Source: Dugong dugon
Lineage: Eukaryota > Chordata > Mammalia > Sirenia > Dugongidae
Length of the DNA: 64,000 nt
Reading direction: 5' to 3'
NCBI GenBank assembly: GCA_030035585.1
Contig: CM057477.1
Coordinates: forward strand, 60,741,447 to 60,805,446
Both the position numbers and the translations under genes were made by a program. Positions 1-11,529 of this stretch are shown here, piece by piece (the stretch's first letter is position 1; each line of letters begins with the position of its first letter). Below the pieces are notes generated by a model. The model had not been told where the DNA came from. It did not search any database and saw only the letters and a program-made list of their open reading frames with translations.

Positions 1-240
1 TTATGTGGGGTATAACAGTCTGGTCCCCTCACCCAGCTTCAGAGTTCCTCATGGGGCTGGCCTTCGTTGTGATTGTACCCCAGCCCAAATTGTCTTTCTG
101 CCCTACTCTTCTTTGCTCTTTCCAGAAGTCGTGATGTCAAGAGCACTCTTTAATAAACCTCTTTCATAAATCTCCATTTCAGAGTCTGCTTTCTGAGCAG
201 ACACAATCTGTGACAATTGTCATTTGGTGCTTTCCATTTC
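1..240 (+). mobile_element. Probable ERVL-type LTR 3' part (fragment cut by window edge)
   Basis: Contains the LTR-like sequence ccagaagtcgtgatgtcaagagcac followed by an AATAAA signal near 151 and 'ctccatttcagagtctgcttt', a layout typical of mammalian ERVL/MaLR LTR 3' halves. Family not certain. Confidence 0.45.
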
Positions 241-953
241 TACCATGGGCCTGTCTAGTAGTATATGAGAAACGTGTGCAGTGAACTGAGTTTCCCCTGA
301 GTTCTCACCCCAATTAGATCAAAAGGACGTCCAGCGATAATCTATTTCATTTTTCCTAATCCTATTGAGATACAACATGTGGTCGACAAAGATGTGATGC
401 CCAGATGCCTTTTCAAAGAAGAACTTACTGTCCAACTATGGGGAGTATGGCCAACAGACAGCCTCCAGTGGTCAGCTCCTTCAGGGTCTGCCTCAGCTAC
501 AGAGCCCTGCCTCACCAAAGGTCATGTTCCTTCCAGGGCAGCCCACATCTGGTGACTGGGTGAAATGGGGGTATAAAGGCCCAAATCAGGACGTTGCTGA
601 TGAGCCACATATGCTCCAGATATCCCTGCCAGGTTAGCCAAAGCTTTGTCAACTCTGCATCACAGTTTGACATCTGCTTCTTTCATCTTCCTTTCATGGG
701 TATTGATCCCAGATAAATATCTCGGACCCCAAACTTCTTCTCAGCATCTGCTTCTGGAGAAGTAAACCTGCCACACAACCTAACTAACACCTCTCTTTCC
801 AGGACAGCTTGTAAGGTGCTCTTGTAGGTCATTCACTTAACAAAGAAAATGTGCTAGGACACTAACAGCTAGGGATAGTTAATCTTTGCAATCTAGGATA
901 TTGGGAAGAGAAGACTTGATACTGCTGCCCTGCCAGCCTCTTGGTATACCAGC

Positions 954-1080
954 TGTATTAGTTTCCTAGGGCTGCTGTCACAAAATACCACAAATTTGGT
1001 GGCTTATAAGAACAGAAATTTTTTGTCTCACGGTTCTGGAAGGTAGGAGTCCAAAATCAGGACCGTCTACTCTGGAGGCC
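954..1080 (-). mobile_element. MaLR (MLT1/MST-type) LTR 3' end fragment
   Basis: The plus strand reads tgtattagtttcctagggct, then 'gctgctgtcacaaaatacca' and 'ctcacggttctgga'. This is the reverse complement of the standard MaLR LTR 3' end (gcctccagaactgtgag, then ttgttacagcagccctagg). Only the last 120 bp or so remain. Confidence 0.7.
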
Positions 1081-1084
1081 ATAT

Positions 1085-2487
1085 GATATCACTGTCCACA
1101 TGAAAACCAAAAGACACAAATATGCTAAAGAAGTATCAGAATCTATTCCCGAAGACTGTGCCTGAAGATAATGATTTAACACATACAGCTGTGGAAAGTA
1201 TGCTGTAAAGTATGACTTTTCATTTAAATCAAATAACTACTCTTCTAAATTAATTTTACTCTAAATTTATTCTAATTTTATGCTAAGTTTTCTTGTATAT
1301 ACATAAAAAATGAAGTTTTAGCTGTTGAAGTTCTAGCTCCATTAGCAGAAGAACTTTTCAAACAATTAAATGGTGCTACTTTTATATAAATGTAATCAGA
1401 TACTTCAAATTCAAAAACAGTTACTTTCAATACTGATTCTTTTTTTTAAATCTAACTCGCGGAACCAAAGTAAAGCATTTGGAATTTCATTCAGTTGAAA
1501 GTAAAACATCTGACTTTAAAACCCACCCAGCAGTACTGCAGAAGAAAAGACTTGATGGTCGGCTTGTAAAGATTACAGCCAAGAAAACCCTATGGAGCAC
1601 TTCTACTCCATAACACATGTGGTTGCCATGCGAAGTATCTATGAGAACTTATAAATATTATTGTACATACAGTTATCATAACTGAACTACAAAATTTATG
1701 TGAAGAATATGATTTTGATTTCAAATACAAGGCAGTGTTTCTCCTTTTGCTGCCTGTCATAAGTTATATTTCAGAAATATCTGAGTCTTTGAAGAATTGA
1801 TTTGTAAATCAACCAAAGTGTCCTACAGTTGTGTTGTATTCTTTTTATAAAGGAGCTGTCTAAATGTGGACTGCATTTGTCCAAATCAGATTTAAAAAAT
1901 CTTTTACTAATGTTGTCTATGAGTGGAGGCCCAGAAGACTTCAGCTTTCAAAATTTTTAGCAAATTGGAATCATTAGTCATAAAGCTTACAAATAAGAAG
2001 ACACTAAAATTTATATCTATAAAAGTAAGAAAGAAACTGAAGAAATTAAGTAATGAAAGCTCAAATGATTTGCAAGATTTAATTTTGAAATACTATAATT
2101 GCACTTTGGAGTATCTCAGCTTATATAAATAATTTTAATGGGCTTCTGTTTTTAATTGGAAAATGTATATTCTGTACCAGACTAGAAGAAAATTGAGAAC
2201 TACAATTTTGCAAAATATAAACTTGGCAAAAGAAAAATAGAGACAACTTGTTTGACAAGTTTTGCCTTATAAAAATACTTTTAAAGGAAGGTACTCAGAA
2301 TGGAGGCAAAAAGACATTATTTTTTAAAATATATTAGAATTGAAAGTATCATCCATTTAACAGCATTTGCTCTTATCTTATTTAGTATGCTACCAGTATA
2401 TTTTCAAACATAATATGAACTACAGAGAAGGGTCAATTGAAGGTTCATTTCAAATATATTAGTCATAAAATGCAACTTTGAAAAAAG
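1085..2487. other. AT-rich unassigned stretch, possible old pseudogene or transposon relic
   Basis: About 1.4 kb of very AT-rich sequence interrupted by an AfroSINE fragment at 1521-1634. A 69-codon open frame at 1923-2132 (+) begins MEAQKTSAFKIFSKLESLV and is Lys/Leu-rich. Short protein-like stretches also appear upstream in shifting frames, for example LPVISYISEISESLKN near 1750-1797. This looks like a decayed coding sequence, either a retrocopy or a transposase relic. I cannot name it. Confidence 0.3.
1521..1634 (+). mobile_element. AfroSINE fragment (5'-truncated)
   Basis: Body and tail only: agaaaagacttgatggtc, 'gtaaagattacagccaaga', 'aaccctatggagcac' and an eroded tail. The tRNA-like head is missing. 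Confidence 0.75.
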
Positions 2488-2609
2488 TTCAGAGGTGGGC
2501 TAAGATGATGGAGTAGTCAGATGCTTAGTGGCATCCCTCCTACAACAAGGACCAGAAAACACAAGTGAATTGGATATATATGACAATTTAGGAACCCTAT
2601 GCATCAAAT

Positions 2610-2786
2610 GGAAACCCTGGTGGCATAGTGGTTAAGAGCTATGGCTGCTAACCAAAAGGTCGGCTGTTTGAATCCACCAGGTGCTCCTTGGAAACCCTAT
2701 GGGGCAGTTCTACTCCATCCTACAGGGTCACTATGAGTCAGAGTCGACTCCATGGCAATGGGTTTGTTTTTTTTTTGGGGGGGAGA
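2610..2786 (+). mobile_element. AfroSINE, short form, nested in L1 5' UTR
   Basis: Full head (accctggtggcatagtggtt, 'gctgctaaccaaaaggtcgg') joined directly to tggaaaccctatggggcag, so the central segment present in longer copies is absent. It is flanked by an 11-bp target duplication, atgcatcaaat, at 2599-2609 and 2787-2797. This shows it inserted after the L1. Confidence 0.95.
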
Positions 2787-4363
2787 ATGCATCAAATACA
2801 AAGTTGAAGAATCAGACTGGGCAACAAGTGGAAGGAGAGACAATTCAAAAACAGCAGAAATGGAGAACTACGGATCACCAGCATCCTGCTAGCCAAACCT
2901 GCACAGGGTGGACATATTGAGACAAGCAAGCATTCCTATCCTAAACCCACCGCACCTGGTACAGCAAAGCAGGAACAGCTCTGCATGCATCTTCAGAGTC
3001 AGCCAAGAGTGCCTTCAATGCTGCAAAAGTTAAGTATACGCACCCAACCCACCATGTGCACACAAGCCACCCCCCTGCCAGAGCTCCACTGGCTTAAAGA
3101 GCACTCCCACCTCTTCATCCCTCCCCTTTCCCCCACTAGCAACACCAGCCTATGAGCATTCAACACCACCACACCCCCTAAGCCAGGAGTTCATAGCTGT
3201 GGTCCAGAGGCACCCACCTCTTTGCCCACCCACTAGCACTGGGGGTACATGGATTTGTAGTGTCCTCCACTCCCTCCAATCACCCACACCAGGACCTTGC
3301 TGGCTGAGCTGGCACAGCACAGCCATATTGAGACAAGGCAGGCAGTGTTCCTAGCTGAAGCCCACTTCACCTATGGTAGCTAAGTGGGAGAGACTCTATG
3401 CACAAATCAGGGGCCTAACAGGAGGGCTTCTAGGCTTGTGAAGGTTAAGTACAGGCACCCTACACACTGTGTGCACACCAGCACCCCCATGCCAGAGGTC
3501 CATGGGCCTAAGGAGCACTCCCACCTCACCCTTCTCACGCATCCCCTTTCCACACTCCTCACAGCTGCAGACCTGTGGCATTCACCACTACCCTGCCCCC
3601 TAAGATGGGAACTCAACGACCACACCAGGGGCCTGAGGGATGGTGGTACTGCCCACTCCAACCAGCCACCCAGGCCAGAAGCCTGAGGACCAGTGATGCC
3701 CTCAATCTGTCCAGCCAACAGCTCCAGGTGCCCGAGGACTGGTTGCACAATCTCCCTCATAATGTGCTGTAGCAGACAGGGGCAAACCCTCCAACTGGGC
3801 ACCATGGGCAGGTGACATCACCCTGCCTTGCCCCCTGCATTGTGCCCCCCAGCAGCTGAAGGCTTGTGCCTGCTGTGAAAACCTCTGTGCAGCCCTGCCC
3901 ACCTGGGACTGTCAGTGAGTCTCCAAACCACTCACCTAGTGACCGACAACCCAGGCACCTTCGCCCTGACAAATCAGCAAGTGGCAGAGCACACACACAA
4001 CACCCAAGCCAATGACCAGGGAGAATACCCCTTCACCCACAGCCAGATGATCAGCAGGAAAGATACATCACCTCACCAAAAATGCCATCTACATTCTCAG
4101 CAGCCCCACAAGAACTGTGAACAGGGACCTGTGCTCACATACCTACTCACTGCTCCACCCACCCGGAGACAAGGAAGTAAGAGCATCAACATGGCCAGAT
4201 TAGTGACCAGAGTAGCACACACGCCCATCCTACTTGGATATATCAAAACAAAATAAAAATTCAGGATGTAGCAAACAAATATACAATAAGTAAATAAATA
4301 TAATAACTTCCTGATGCCTCAGAGACAACAGAAAATACCAAATCACATAAAGAAGTAGGACAA

Positions 4364-5380
4364 GATGAATTCAGCAAGCAACCAAAATAAAGAACCAGAA
4401 AAACTTCTGGAGGAAGATAAGGCAATGGAACTACCTGACAAAGAATTCAAAAGACTAATATACAGAGAAGTCCAAGAGATCAAGAAAGACATCAGGGAAA
4501 ACAGACAAAACCAAGGAAAACACAGATAAAGCAATGGAAGAATTCAGGAAAACAATACAAGAACAAAACCACGAATAAATAGGCTATTAGAAACCATACA
4601 AAAACAGCAACTAGAAGTCCGAAAGATTAACAATAAAATTTTAGAATTAGACAACTCAGTATAAAAACATAGAAGCAGACTTGAGACAATGGAAGACAGA
4701 ATTAGTGAGACTGAAGAAATCCCTTGATAGAAATTTGTTTGAGGAAAAATCAGAAAAAAGAATGAAGAAAAATGATGAAAGTCTAAGAAATATGTGGGAC
4801 ACTATCAAGAGGAAAAACTTACATGTGACTGGAGTTCCAGACTGGGGGGAAGGAAGGGCAACAGAAAACTCAAAGAGAGTTGTTGAAGATTTGCTGGCAG
4901 AGAACTTCCCTAATATCATGAAAGATGAGAAGATATCCATCCAAGAAGCTCAACAAACCCCATACAGGACAGACCCCAAAAGAAAGTCATATCATAATCA
5001 AACTTGCCAAAACCAAAGACAAAGAAAGAATCCTGAAAGCAGCTAGGGAAAAATGAAAAGTCACCTACAAAGAAGAACCAAAAAGACTAAGCTCTGATTA
5101 CTCACTAGAAACCATGCATGCAAGAAGGCAATGGGATTACACATATAAAGCCTTGAAGGGGAAAAAATATTGCTAATCAATAATTATATATCCAGCAAAA
5201 TTGTCTTTCACATACAGTGGTGAAATTGGGACATTTCCAGATAAACAGAAGTTAAAAGAATTTATAAAAACCAGACCAAAATCACAAGAAATAGTAAAGG
5301 GAGTCCTCCAGTTATAGAACTAACAATAACAGACAACAATCCAAGATTAGGACACAGGACAGATCAACCAGATACCAACT
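4364..5380 (+). pseudogene. L1 ORF1 (RNA-binding chaperone) relic
   Basis: Begins MNSASNQNKEPEKLLEEDK and runs through the coiled-coil part (stop at about 4527-4529) and the RRM/C-terminal part. The 121-codon open piece at 4681-5046 carries the conserved FPNIMKDEKISIQEAQ block. The C-terminal block (NYISSKIVFHIQ and FPDKQKLKEFIKTRPKSQEI) follows to about 5310 in other frames. Multiple stops and frameshifts mean no functional ORF1p. Confidence 0.8.
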
Positions 5381-5764
5381 CAGATAGGGAATTCTGAAAA
5401 ATAAAACAAAGCTACAAGACTAAAAATAGGGAACCAGACGTGTCAATATGTAAATGATGACAATATCAAAACAAAAAAGAAGGAATAAACGGGATAGTTA
5501 TAGAACTTCCATATGGAGAGGAAGTCAAGGTGATATCAAGAATAAAAGACTGGTTTAAACTTAACAAAATAAAGATCAATTTCAAGGTAAACACAAATGA
5601 AAGTAACACTCCTACTCATCAAAATAAAAAGAAGAAAAACATCATCAGTAAACAGAAAATCAACAATAATGAAAGAAATGAAAAGAAAATTCATAAGCAA
5701 AAAGAACTCAGCACATAAAATTAAGTGGAACAAAGAAATCGTCAACACCACACACATAAAAAAA

Positions 5765-6765
5765 GACAGCAGTAAACTCATACCTATCAATAATTATGCT
5801 GAATGTAAAAGCTTAAATGCACCAGTAAAGAGACAGAGAGTGGCAGAATGGATAAAAAAACAAAACAAAACACACAATCCGTCTATATGCTGTCTACAAG
5901 AGACACACTTTAGACACAAAGACATAAGCAAACTAAAACTCAAATGATGGAAAAAAATATATCAAGCAAACAATAACAAACAAAGAGCAGGAGTGGCAAT
6001 ATTAATCTCTGATAAAATAGACTTTAAAACAAAATCCACCATAAAGGATAAGGAAGGACACTATATAATGATTAAAGGATCAGTACACCAGGAAGACATG
6101 AGGACATAATCATAACAAATATATACCCACCCAATGACAGGGCTCCAAAACACATAAAACAAACTCTAACAGCATTGAAAAGAGAAATAGACAGCTCCAC
6201 AATAATAGTAGGGGACTTCACTGCACCACTTTCGGTGAAGGACAGAACATCTAGAAAGAAATTCAAAGACACTGAAGATCTAAATGTTACAACCAACTTG
6301 ACCTCATAGACATATATAAAACATTCCACCCAACAGCAGCAAAGTATACATTATTTTCTAACGCATGTGGGATATTCTCCAGAATGACCACATTTTAGGC
6401 CACGGAGCAAGCCTTAACAAAATCCAAAGCATTGAAATAATACAAAGTATCTTCTCTGGTCTTAATGCCAAAAAGTAGAACTCAATAACAGAAACCACAA
6501 GGAAAAAAAAATCAAATACATAGAAACTGAACAACACATTGCTTAAGAACTACTGGGTAATGGAAGAAATCAAGGACAGAATAAAAATACTCACAGAATC
6601 AAATTAGAATGAAAACACATCTTAACAAAACCTTTGGGACACAGCAAAAGCAAGTGCTTAGAGGACAATTTATAGCAATAAATGTACACATCAAAAAAGA
6701 AGAAAGAGTCAAAATCCAAACATCAGCCCTACAACTGGAACAAACAGAGAGCAGAAAAAGAAGCC
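5765..6765 (+). pseudogene. L1 ORF2 endonuclease-domain relic
   Basis: Apurinic-like endonuclease domain in pieces: [63 protein letters not shown]. Glu of QETH is kept, Asn of GDFN is replaced by Thr, and the SDH triad is degraded. The frame ends near 6765 with no RT domain in the window. Confidence 0.85.
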
Positions 6766-6900
6766 CTGTAGTTCCATCCACTAGTATTGACAGCCATGTA
6801 GGGAAAAAGAAAGAAATGGAGCTCCATTACCCATAATGGACCTTCAAATACAGGAAGTCAACTGTCATCCCTTCCCTGAGTTTTCTAAAATATTAGCATT

Positions 6901-7144
6901 ATTGTTGTTAGCTGCCATGGGGTTGGATAAACTTATTGGCTGATTTTCAGAAGTAGATTGCCAGACTTTTCTTCCTAGTCCATCTGAGTCTGGAAGCTCC
7001 ACTGAAACCTGTTCAACATCATAGGAACACACAATCCTTTACTGACAGATGAGTGATGGTGTGCATGAGGTGCATTGGCTGGGAATTGAACCTGGGTATC
7101 CTGCATGGAAGGTGAGAATTCTACCACTGAACCACCACTGCCCC
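6901..7144 (-). mobile_element. tRNA-Gly-headed SINE with RTE/AfroSINE-type tail (copy 1)
   Basis: On the minus strand the head reads CAGTGGTGGTTCAGTGGTAG, then AATTCTCACC and box B GGTTCAATTCC ending CCAGCCAATGC. This follows tRNA-Gly(GCC) almost base for base (box A GGTTCAGTGG). The 3' tail ends ggcagctaacaacaat. An internal part is deleted relative to the copies at 8405 and 61436. The head differs from that of the common AfroSINE. Confidence 0.85.
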
Positions 7145-7589
7145 TGTAGTAAGCTGAGTCTACAAGAAGAGTCCTTGAATGCTCATAACACCTCTACTTC
7201 AGTTATGTCAATTCTTCTTCAGAACATAAACCACACACACGAGCATAAACTCAAATAAGATTAATGGGAATCAATGTATTCCACAAATAAGAATTAGGGT
7301 GATACTGCTTAGGAACAATGTTTGTGGAAAACATTTAAGATTTCAGCTGACGTTAAACTCAATATGGATCAACGGTGTTAATTATTACAAGAAGAAAGGA
7401 GAATCAGAAAGAAAAATCTCTACCTGCTTTTTGATGGTATCAAATGGAATGATATTGATTCCTCAGACTTCTCCCAGCACACCCTGCTATTTCCACTTAC
7501 ACTTCTATGATCAAATATCTCCCACTTCCTGGGATACTAGCTTCACTCCTCCCCCAAAGCAACCAGCTATTTCCAAAATCATCTTTCAA

Positions 7590-7890
7590 GATTCAGCTTC
7601 TCTCTTAACTCATCCAGGAGAAATTGCTCTCTCCTTTGTGCACCCACTGTCTCCATAAAGCCTCAGATTGCTCATTTGTTTATACATCTCTTACTGCACT
7701 TATACCTTCTAATATACAATATAATTTACTTAGCCGTTATGTTTATTAGTTGTATATCTCCTCTAGAACATAAGCTTCATGAGGGCAGGACTTCTGTTTT
7801 ATTTAATGCTACATTCCTGGTATTTGGAAGAGTGCCTAGCACATCCTGGGCACTCAGTCAGTATTTGTTGCACAAACAAATAACTGGATT
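7590..7890 (+). repeat. L2 LINE 3' end
   Basis: Shows the ancient L2 3' pattern: 'cataagcttcatgagggcag', 'gtgcctagcacatcctgggc' and 'actcagtcagtatttgttgc'. Mammal-wide and much older than the AfroSINEs. Confidence 0.75.
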
Positions 7891-7968
7891 CATATGGTTT
7901 CTCTCTAACTGCCTGTAAGCACCTGGGGGGCAAGAGCTATGTCATATTTATCTTCCTATACACTACCA

Positions 7969-8301
7969 TGGTGTTGGCGAAGAATATTGGATATACTATG
8001 GACTGCCAAAAGAACGAACAAATCTGTCTTGGAAGAAGTACACCAGAATGCTGCTTAGAAGTGAGGATGGAGAGACTTTATCTCATATACTTTGGACATA
8101 TTATCATGCTTGGTAAAGCAGAGGGTCAGTGAAAAAGAGGAAGACCCTCAACAAGATGGATTGACTCAGTGGCTGCAACAATGGGCTCAAACATAGCAAC
8201 AATTGTGAGGATGACACAGCACTGGGCAGTGTTTCATTCTGTTGTACATAGGGTCATTATGAGTCAGAAATGACTCAACGGCATCCAACAACAACAACAT
8301 A
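7969..8301 (+). mobile_element. RTE/BovB-type LINE 3' end (5'-truncated)
   Basis: Translates in pieces to the RTE ORF2 C-terminus (WTAKRTNKSVLEE-like, MLLRSEDGETLSHILWTYYHA-like). It ends gggtcattatgagtcagaaa, then tgactcaacggcatccaacaacaac. It shares high similarity with 15571-16154, and its tail is the same as that of the SINEs. Confidence 0.85.
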
Positions 8302-8404
8302 CACCACCAACACAGGGTGCACTCACCAAATATTTGGAAATTAAAAAAAGGAGGAGAAAAGGATGAATGATTTTGTCAACTTTAAAACAATCTCCACTTT
8401 AACT

Positions 8405-8749
8405 GCCTGCTAAGGCAGATGGTAGAATCCTTACCTTCCATGCAGAAGACCAAAGTTCAATTCCCAGTTAAAGCCCTTCATGCACAGCCACCACCCATCT
8501 GTCAGTGGGGGCTTTACATGTTGCTACGGTGCTGAATAGGTTTCAGAAGAACTTCCAGACTAAGATGGACTAGGAAGAAAGGCCTTGTAATCTACTTCCA
8601 AAAATCAGTCAAGGAAAACATCATGGATCACAATGGTTTGATCCCCACAGATCATGAGGATGATGGCTGACCGGGCAGCATGTCCTTCTGTGGGGTGTGG
8701 GGCCGCCATGAGTTGGGGCCCAACTTGACGGCAGCTAACAACAACAATG
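8405..8749 (+). mobile_element. tRNA-Gly-headed SINE (copy 2)
   Basis: Eroded tRNA-Gly-like head (gatggtagaatccttacctt, box B 'agttcaattcccag'), then body motifs 'cagccaccacccatctgtca' and 'tgttgctacggtgctgaat'. The tail 'gaccgggcagcatgtccttc' and 'gcagctaacaacaacaa' is colinear with the copy at 61436-61769. Confidence 0.85.
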
Positions 8750-9800
8750 CATTAAAGAAGATGATCAAATACTAGACAGATAACATGGGCCTATCCTAAG
8801 AGCCTTTGAATAACCATAAAACATCTCTATGTGTACATTTAATTATGCATTAGGTAAGGGTTGAACGAGGTATTTAGGACACTTTCCAAATCTGGGTTCT
8901 ATAATTCCCAGGTAGTGGCATTTGCTTACTTCCAGTCGGCCTGCTTTTCTCCCATCCTCCAACATCAAAGCTCTCCCGTCTTAGGTGGGTAAATTCGCAC
9001 CTTCTCTCAGAGCCCTGCACTGTAATGCATTTAGAGCCAGAAAAGTAGGCTCATTTGCAGCAGCTGCATGCTCCTGCATAATCTCTTCACCATCTTGGGC
9101 TTCAATTTTCTCTTAACAATGTTCATTCTACCCTGTTCAGTCTGAAGATCACTTTCCCTGACAGACGGGAGTAAGTGGGAGGAAAGGAGTTCTGCTTTCT
9201 TCACGCCATCCATCAACATCACACCATTGGCCTCAAGCAGCGAGTCTCTTCCTTCCTTGTTCTTGCTTTGAACTTAAAAGCCCTCTGTTATCCTGAACAT
9301 TTTTTTCTTCATAGGCCTCAGCTCACTCTGGCCTTGGGTGCTTCTGAGCCTTGCTACTACTCCTTGCCTCTCTTACACATAATTTTTGGCAGTGGGTCTC
9401 TTCACATTTTTGCACGTCCTTTTTAAGATCTGAATTTCACAAAGAGAATGTGTGACCATTTCGCTCTACGTGCCTCTTTTTGTCTTCAGCTTGAACAACA
9501 TTTGTGATTACAAAGACAGAATTATAACTTTGAAAACTTGCCAATCGTTTTGAGCCTCCTCTTCACTTTTCAGGAACAGAATTATAACTATCTTTTCTTG
9601 TTTTCATTAAAATATTCCTTCTCCAAGTGTTAAGTACATGTCTTACCATAACGAGCCCTCTGTCTCCTTGTCTAGCTCAAATCCTAAAATAACAGTCATT
9701 TCCTCCCTAGACTGCCATCATACCATGAAAGTGAGACACAGGAGGCAGGACGACCAGTTAGTTATATCTGAATGACAATGGTCTAGTTAAAACATACTTC
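8750..9800. other. Gene-free intergenic stretch
   Basis: No recognisable exon, RNA gene or clear repeat. Short open frames of 60-83 codons on both strands show no family signal. Confidence 0.6.
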
Positions 9801-9801
9801 T

Positions 9802-9962
9802 TGGTAGATGCCGTTGAGTTGTCTTCAACTCATAGGACCCCATGTGACAGAGTAGAACTGCCCCATAGGATGTTCTTGGCTGCAATCTTTATGGAAGCAG
9901 AGTGACAGGTTTTTCTCCTGTGGAGCCATGCTACATGGGTTCGAGTCACCTGAGGGACCAAA
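9802..9962 (-). mobile_element. AfroSINE, diverged, head missing
   Basis: The plus strand reads gtagatgccgttgagttgtc, 'agtagaactgccccatagga', 'aatctttatggaagcagagtg' and 'tgggttcgagtcacc'. This is the reverse complement of tail, body and box B of AfroSINE. Confidence 0.8.
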
Positions 9963-10619
9963 TAAAGTGGGCGGCAGTGAATTTGGAAAAGAGGAGACAG
10001 TTGCTAGTGATGTTGTGGAAGCTGAACTGTTAAGGCCTGCCAATCAGTTTTATAGGGATGAGAGAGTGGGAAGACTGTCGAGGCCTGCAAGTTTCCACGA
10101 CCAGGTGATCTGGAAAATGGTGATGAAATAAAGAGGAAGAAGGGAAAAGACTTTTAATGACGAAGATTGGAGGCGAGAAAGCATCTTTTCATTTAATACC
10201 TATTTAGCACTTACCTTGCCATTGCCCTACCTTACGCTTCTATTTACCTTTGAAGAGCATTTACCCCACCAGTTTGTCCACGAAGTATCCTGTGAGGTAA
10301 AGAGATTTGTCCAGAGTTCCAACATTAGTGAATGGCATTAGATTCTCATCTTTCCCAGCAGCCGGTGGTTCTCTTTTCTTTTCCAAAGTTCTACTTCTCC
10401 TTATGCCATTACTAACCATTTGTAGGGATGAAATGGTAGGTATCACCAACACACACAAACAGATAAAGCCAGACCTTTGGTTTGTACCAGTAGCTGCCCT
10501 TGGCAGGGTCTGGGGTTATTCACAACTGACCAGCTTGGTCTGATAACCTAACAGCAAGCATTATCCCATCTTTTACTACCACACCTGGGGTTGGTGAGTT
10601 AGCAAATCAAGAGAAATCC

Positions 10620-11330
10620 TTTTTTTTTTTTTTTTTCCTAAATTTTATTTATTTTGTTGTCTTTGTTGAGAATACACACAGCAAAACATACACCAATTCA
10701 ACAGTTTCTACATGTACAAATTCAATGACATCAATTACATTCTTTGAGTTGTGCAACCATTCGCACCCTCCTTTTCTGAGTTGTTCCTCCCTCATTAACA
10801 AAAACTCACTGCCCCCTAAGGTTCCTATCAATCTTTCAAGTTGCTGTTGTCAATTTGACCCCACATAAATAGTTCTTAAAAGAGCATAATGCTCAAGGCA
10901 GACCTTTTTTACTAGTTAAGCTAAACTATTGTTTGGTTTTAAGATGACTTCAGGGGATATTTTTGGTTTAAGGTTTAAAGGTTATCTCAGAGCGATAGTT
11001 TCAGGGATTCATCCACCCTCCAGGGCTCCAGAAAGTCTGGAGTCTATGAGAATTTTAAATTCTGTTCTACATTTTCCCACTTTTGATCAGGATTCTTATA
11101 CGGAATCTTTGGTCGAAATGTTTAGTAATGGTAATCAGGCACCATCCAATTCTTCTGGTCTTACGGCAAAGGGAGCAATTATTCATGGAGGCAGTTAGCC
11201 ACACGTTCCATATCTTCCTCCTATTCTTGACTCTCCTTCCTCCTCTGTTGCTCCAGGTGAATAGAGACCAATTTTAGAGAAGTTCTCTTCCAGGGTGTTT
11301 CTCCTCTTCTACTTCTTGTCTTCCACTTGT
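10620..11330 (-). repeat. Unassigned interspersed repeat, possibly LINE 3' region with poly(T)
   Basis: Opens with a run of about 18 T (a poly(A) tail on the minus strand) followed by low-complexity AT and 'caatgacatcaattacattc' plus 'gagttgtgcaaccatt'. Similar motifs recur at 44070-44200 ('cagtgacatcaactgcagta', 'gttgtgcaaccatcacc'). It looks like an L1-type 3' end in antisense; the family was not identified. Confidence 0.45.
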
Positions 11331-11380
11331 GTTCACACTGAGCAGCAACAGTATTAGTCCCCTAATCAATCAATCTTTGT

Positions 11381-11383
11381 CTG

Positions 11384-11419
<36 letters not shown>

Positions 11420-11428
11420 GCACACACA
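11381..11428 (+). repeat. (CT)n(CA)n compound microsatellite
   Basis: Run of tctctctctctctctct joined to cacacacacacacacaca with one interruption (acgcac). Confidence 0.95.
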
Positions 11429-11529
11429 TCCCATGCTGTGGTTTGTTTGCCTGTAATATCCTTGAGCCTACTCAGTCCTCCAACAACCATACCATACTTC
11501 TCTCCATCTGTGAAAAGCCTACTCCTCAA

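Larger units (their letters stand above)
2488..6765 (+). mobile_element. L1 LINE, 5' UTR + ORF1 + start of ORF2, no RT (3'-truncated)
   Basis: The element starts near gaggtgggctaagatgatggag, typical of an L1 5' end. It has a long C-rich 5' UTR (about 2.5-4.3 kb), ORF1 from about 4364, and ORF2 endonuclease from about 5750. ORF1 is broken by several stops; the best piece (4681-5046) includes NFPNIMKDEKISIQEAQQTP, the conserved L1 ORF1p region. ORF2 retains CCLQETHFRHKD (the E43-type catalytic motif), but the motif normally read GDFN is GDFT, and the SDH motif is lost (SGL at about 6451-6460). Similarity stops before the reverse transcriptase. An AfroSINE at 2610-2786 is inserted in the 5' UTR. 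Confidence 0.88.

Noticed and set aside
3407..3805. Possible CRISPR or regularly spaced repeats
   Set aside because: No regular repeat-spacer pattern here or elsewhere; this is a vertebrate nuclear sequence.
3384..4256. Several 60-132-codon frames in C-rich sequence
   Set aside because: All lie in the L1 5' UTR, whose GC-rich composition produces chance open frames on both strands.
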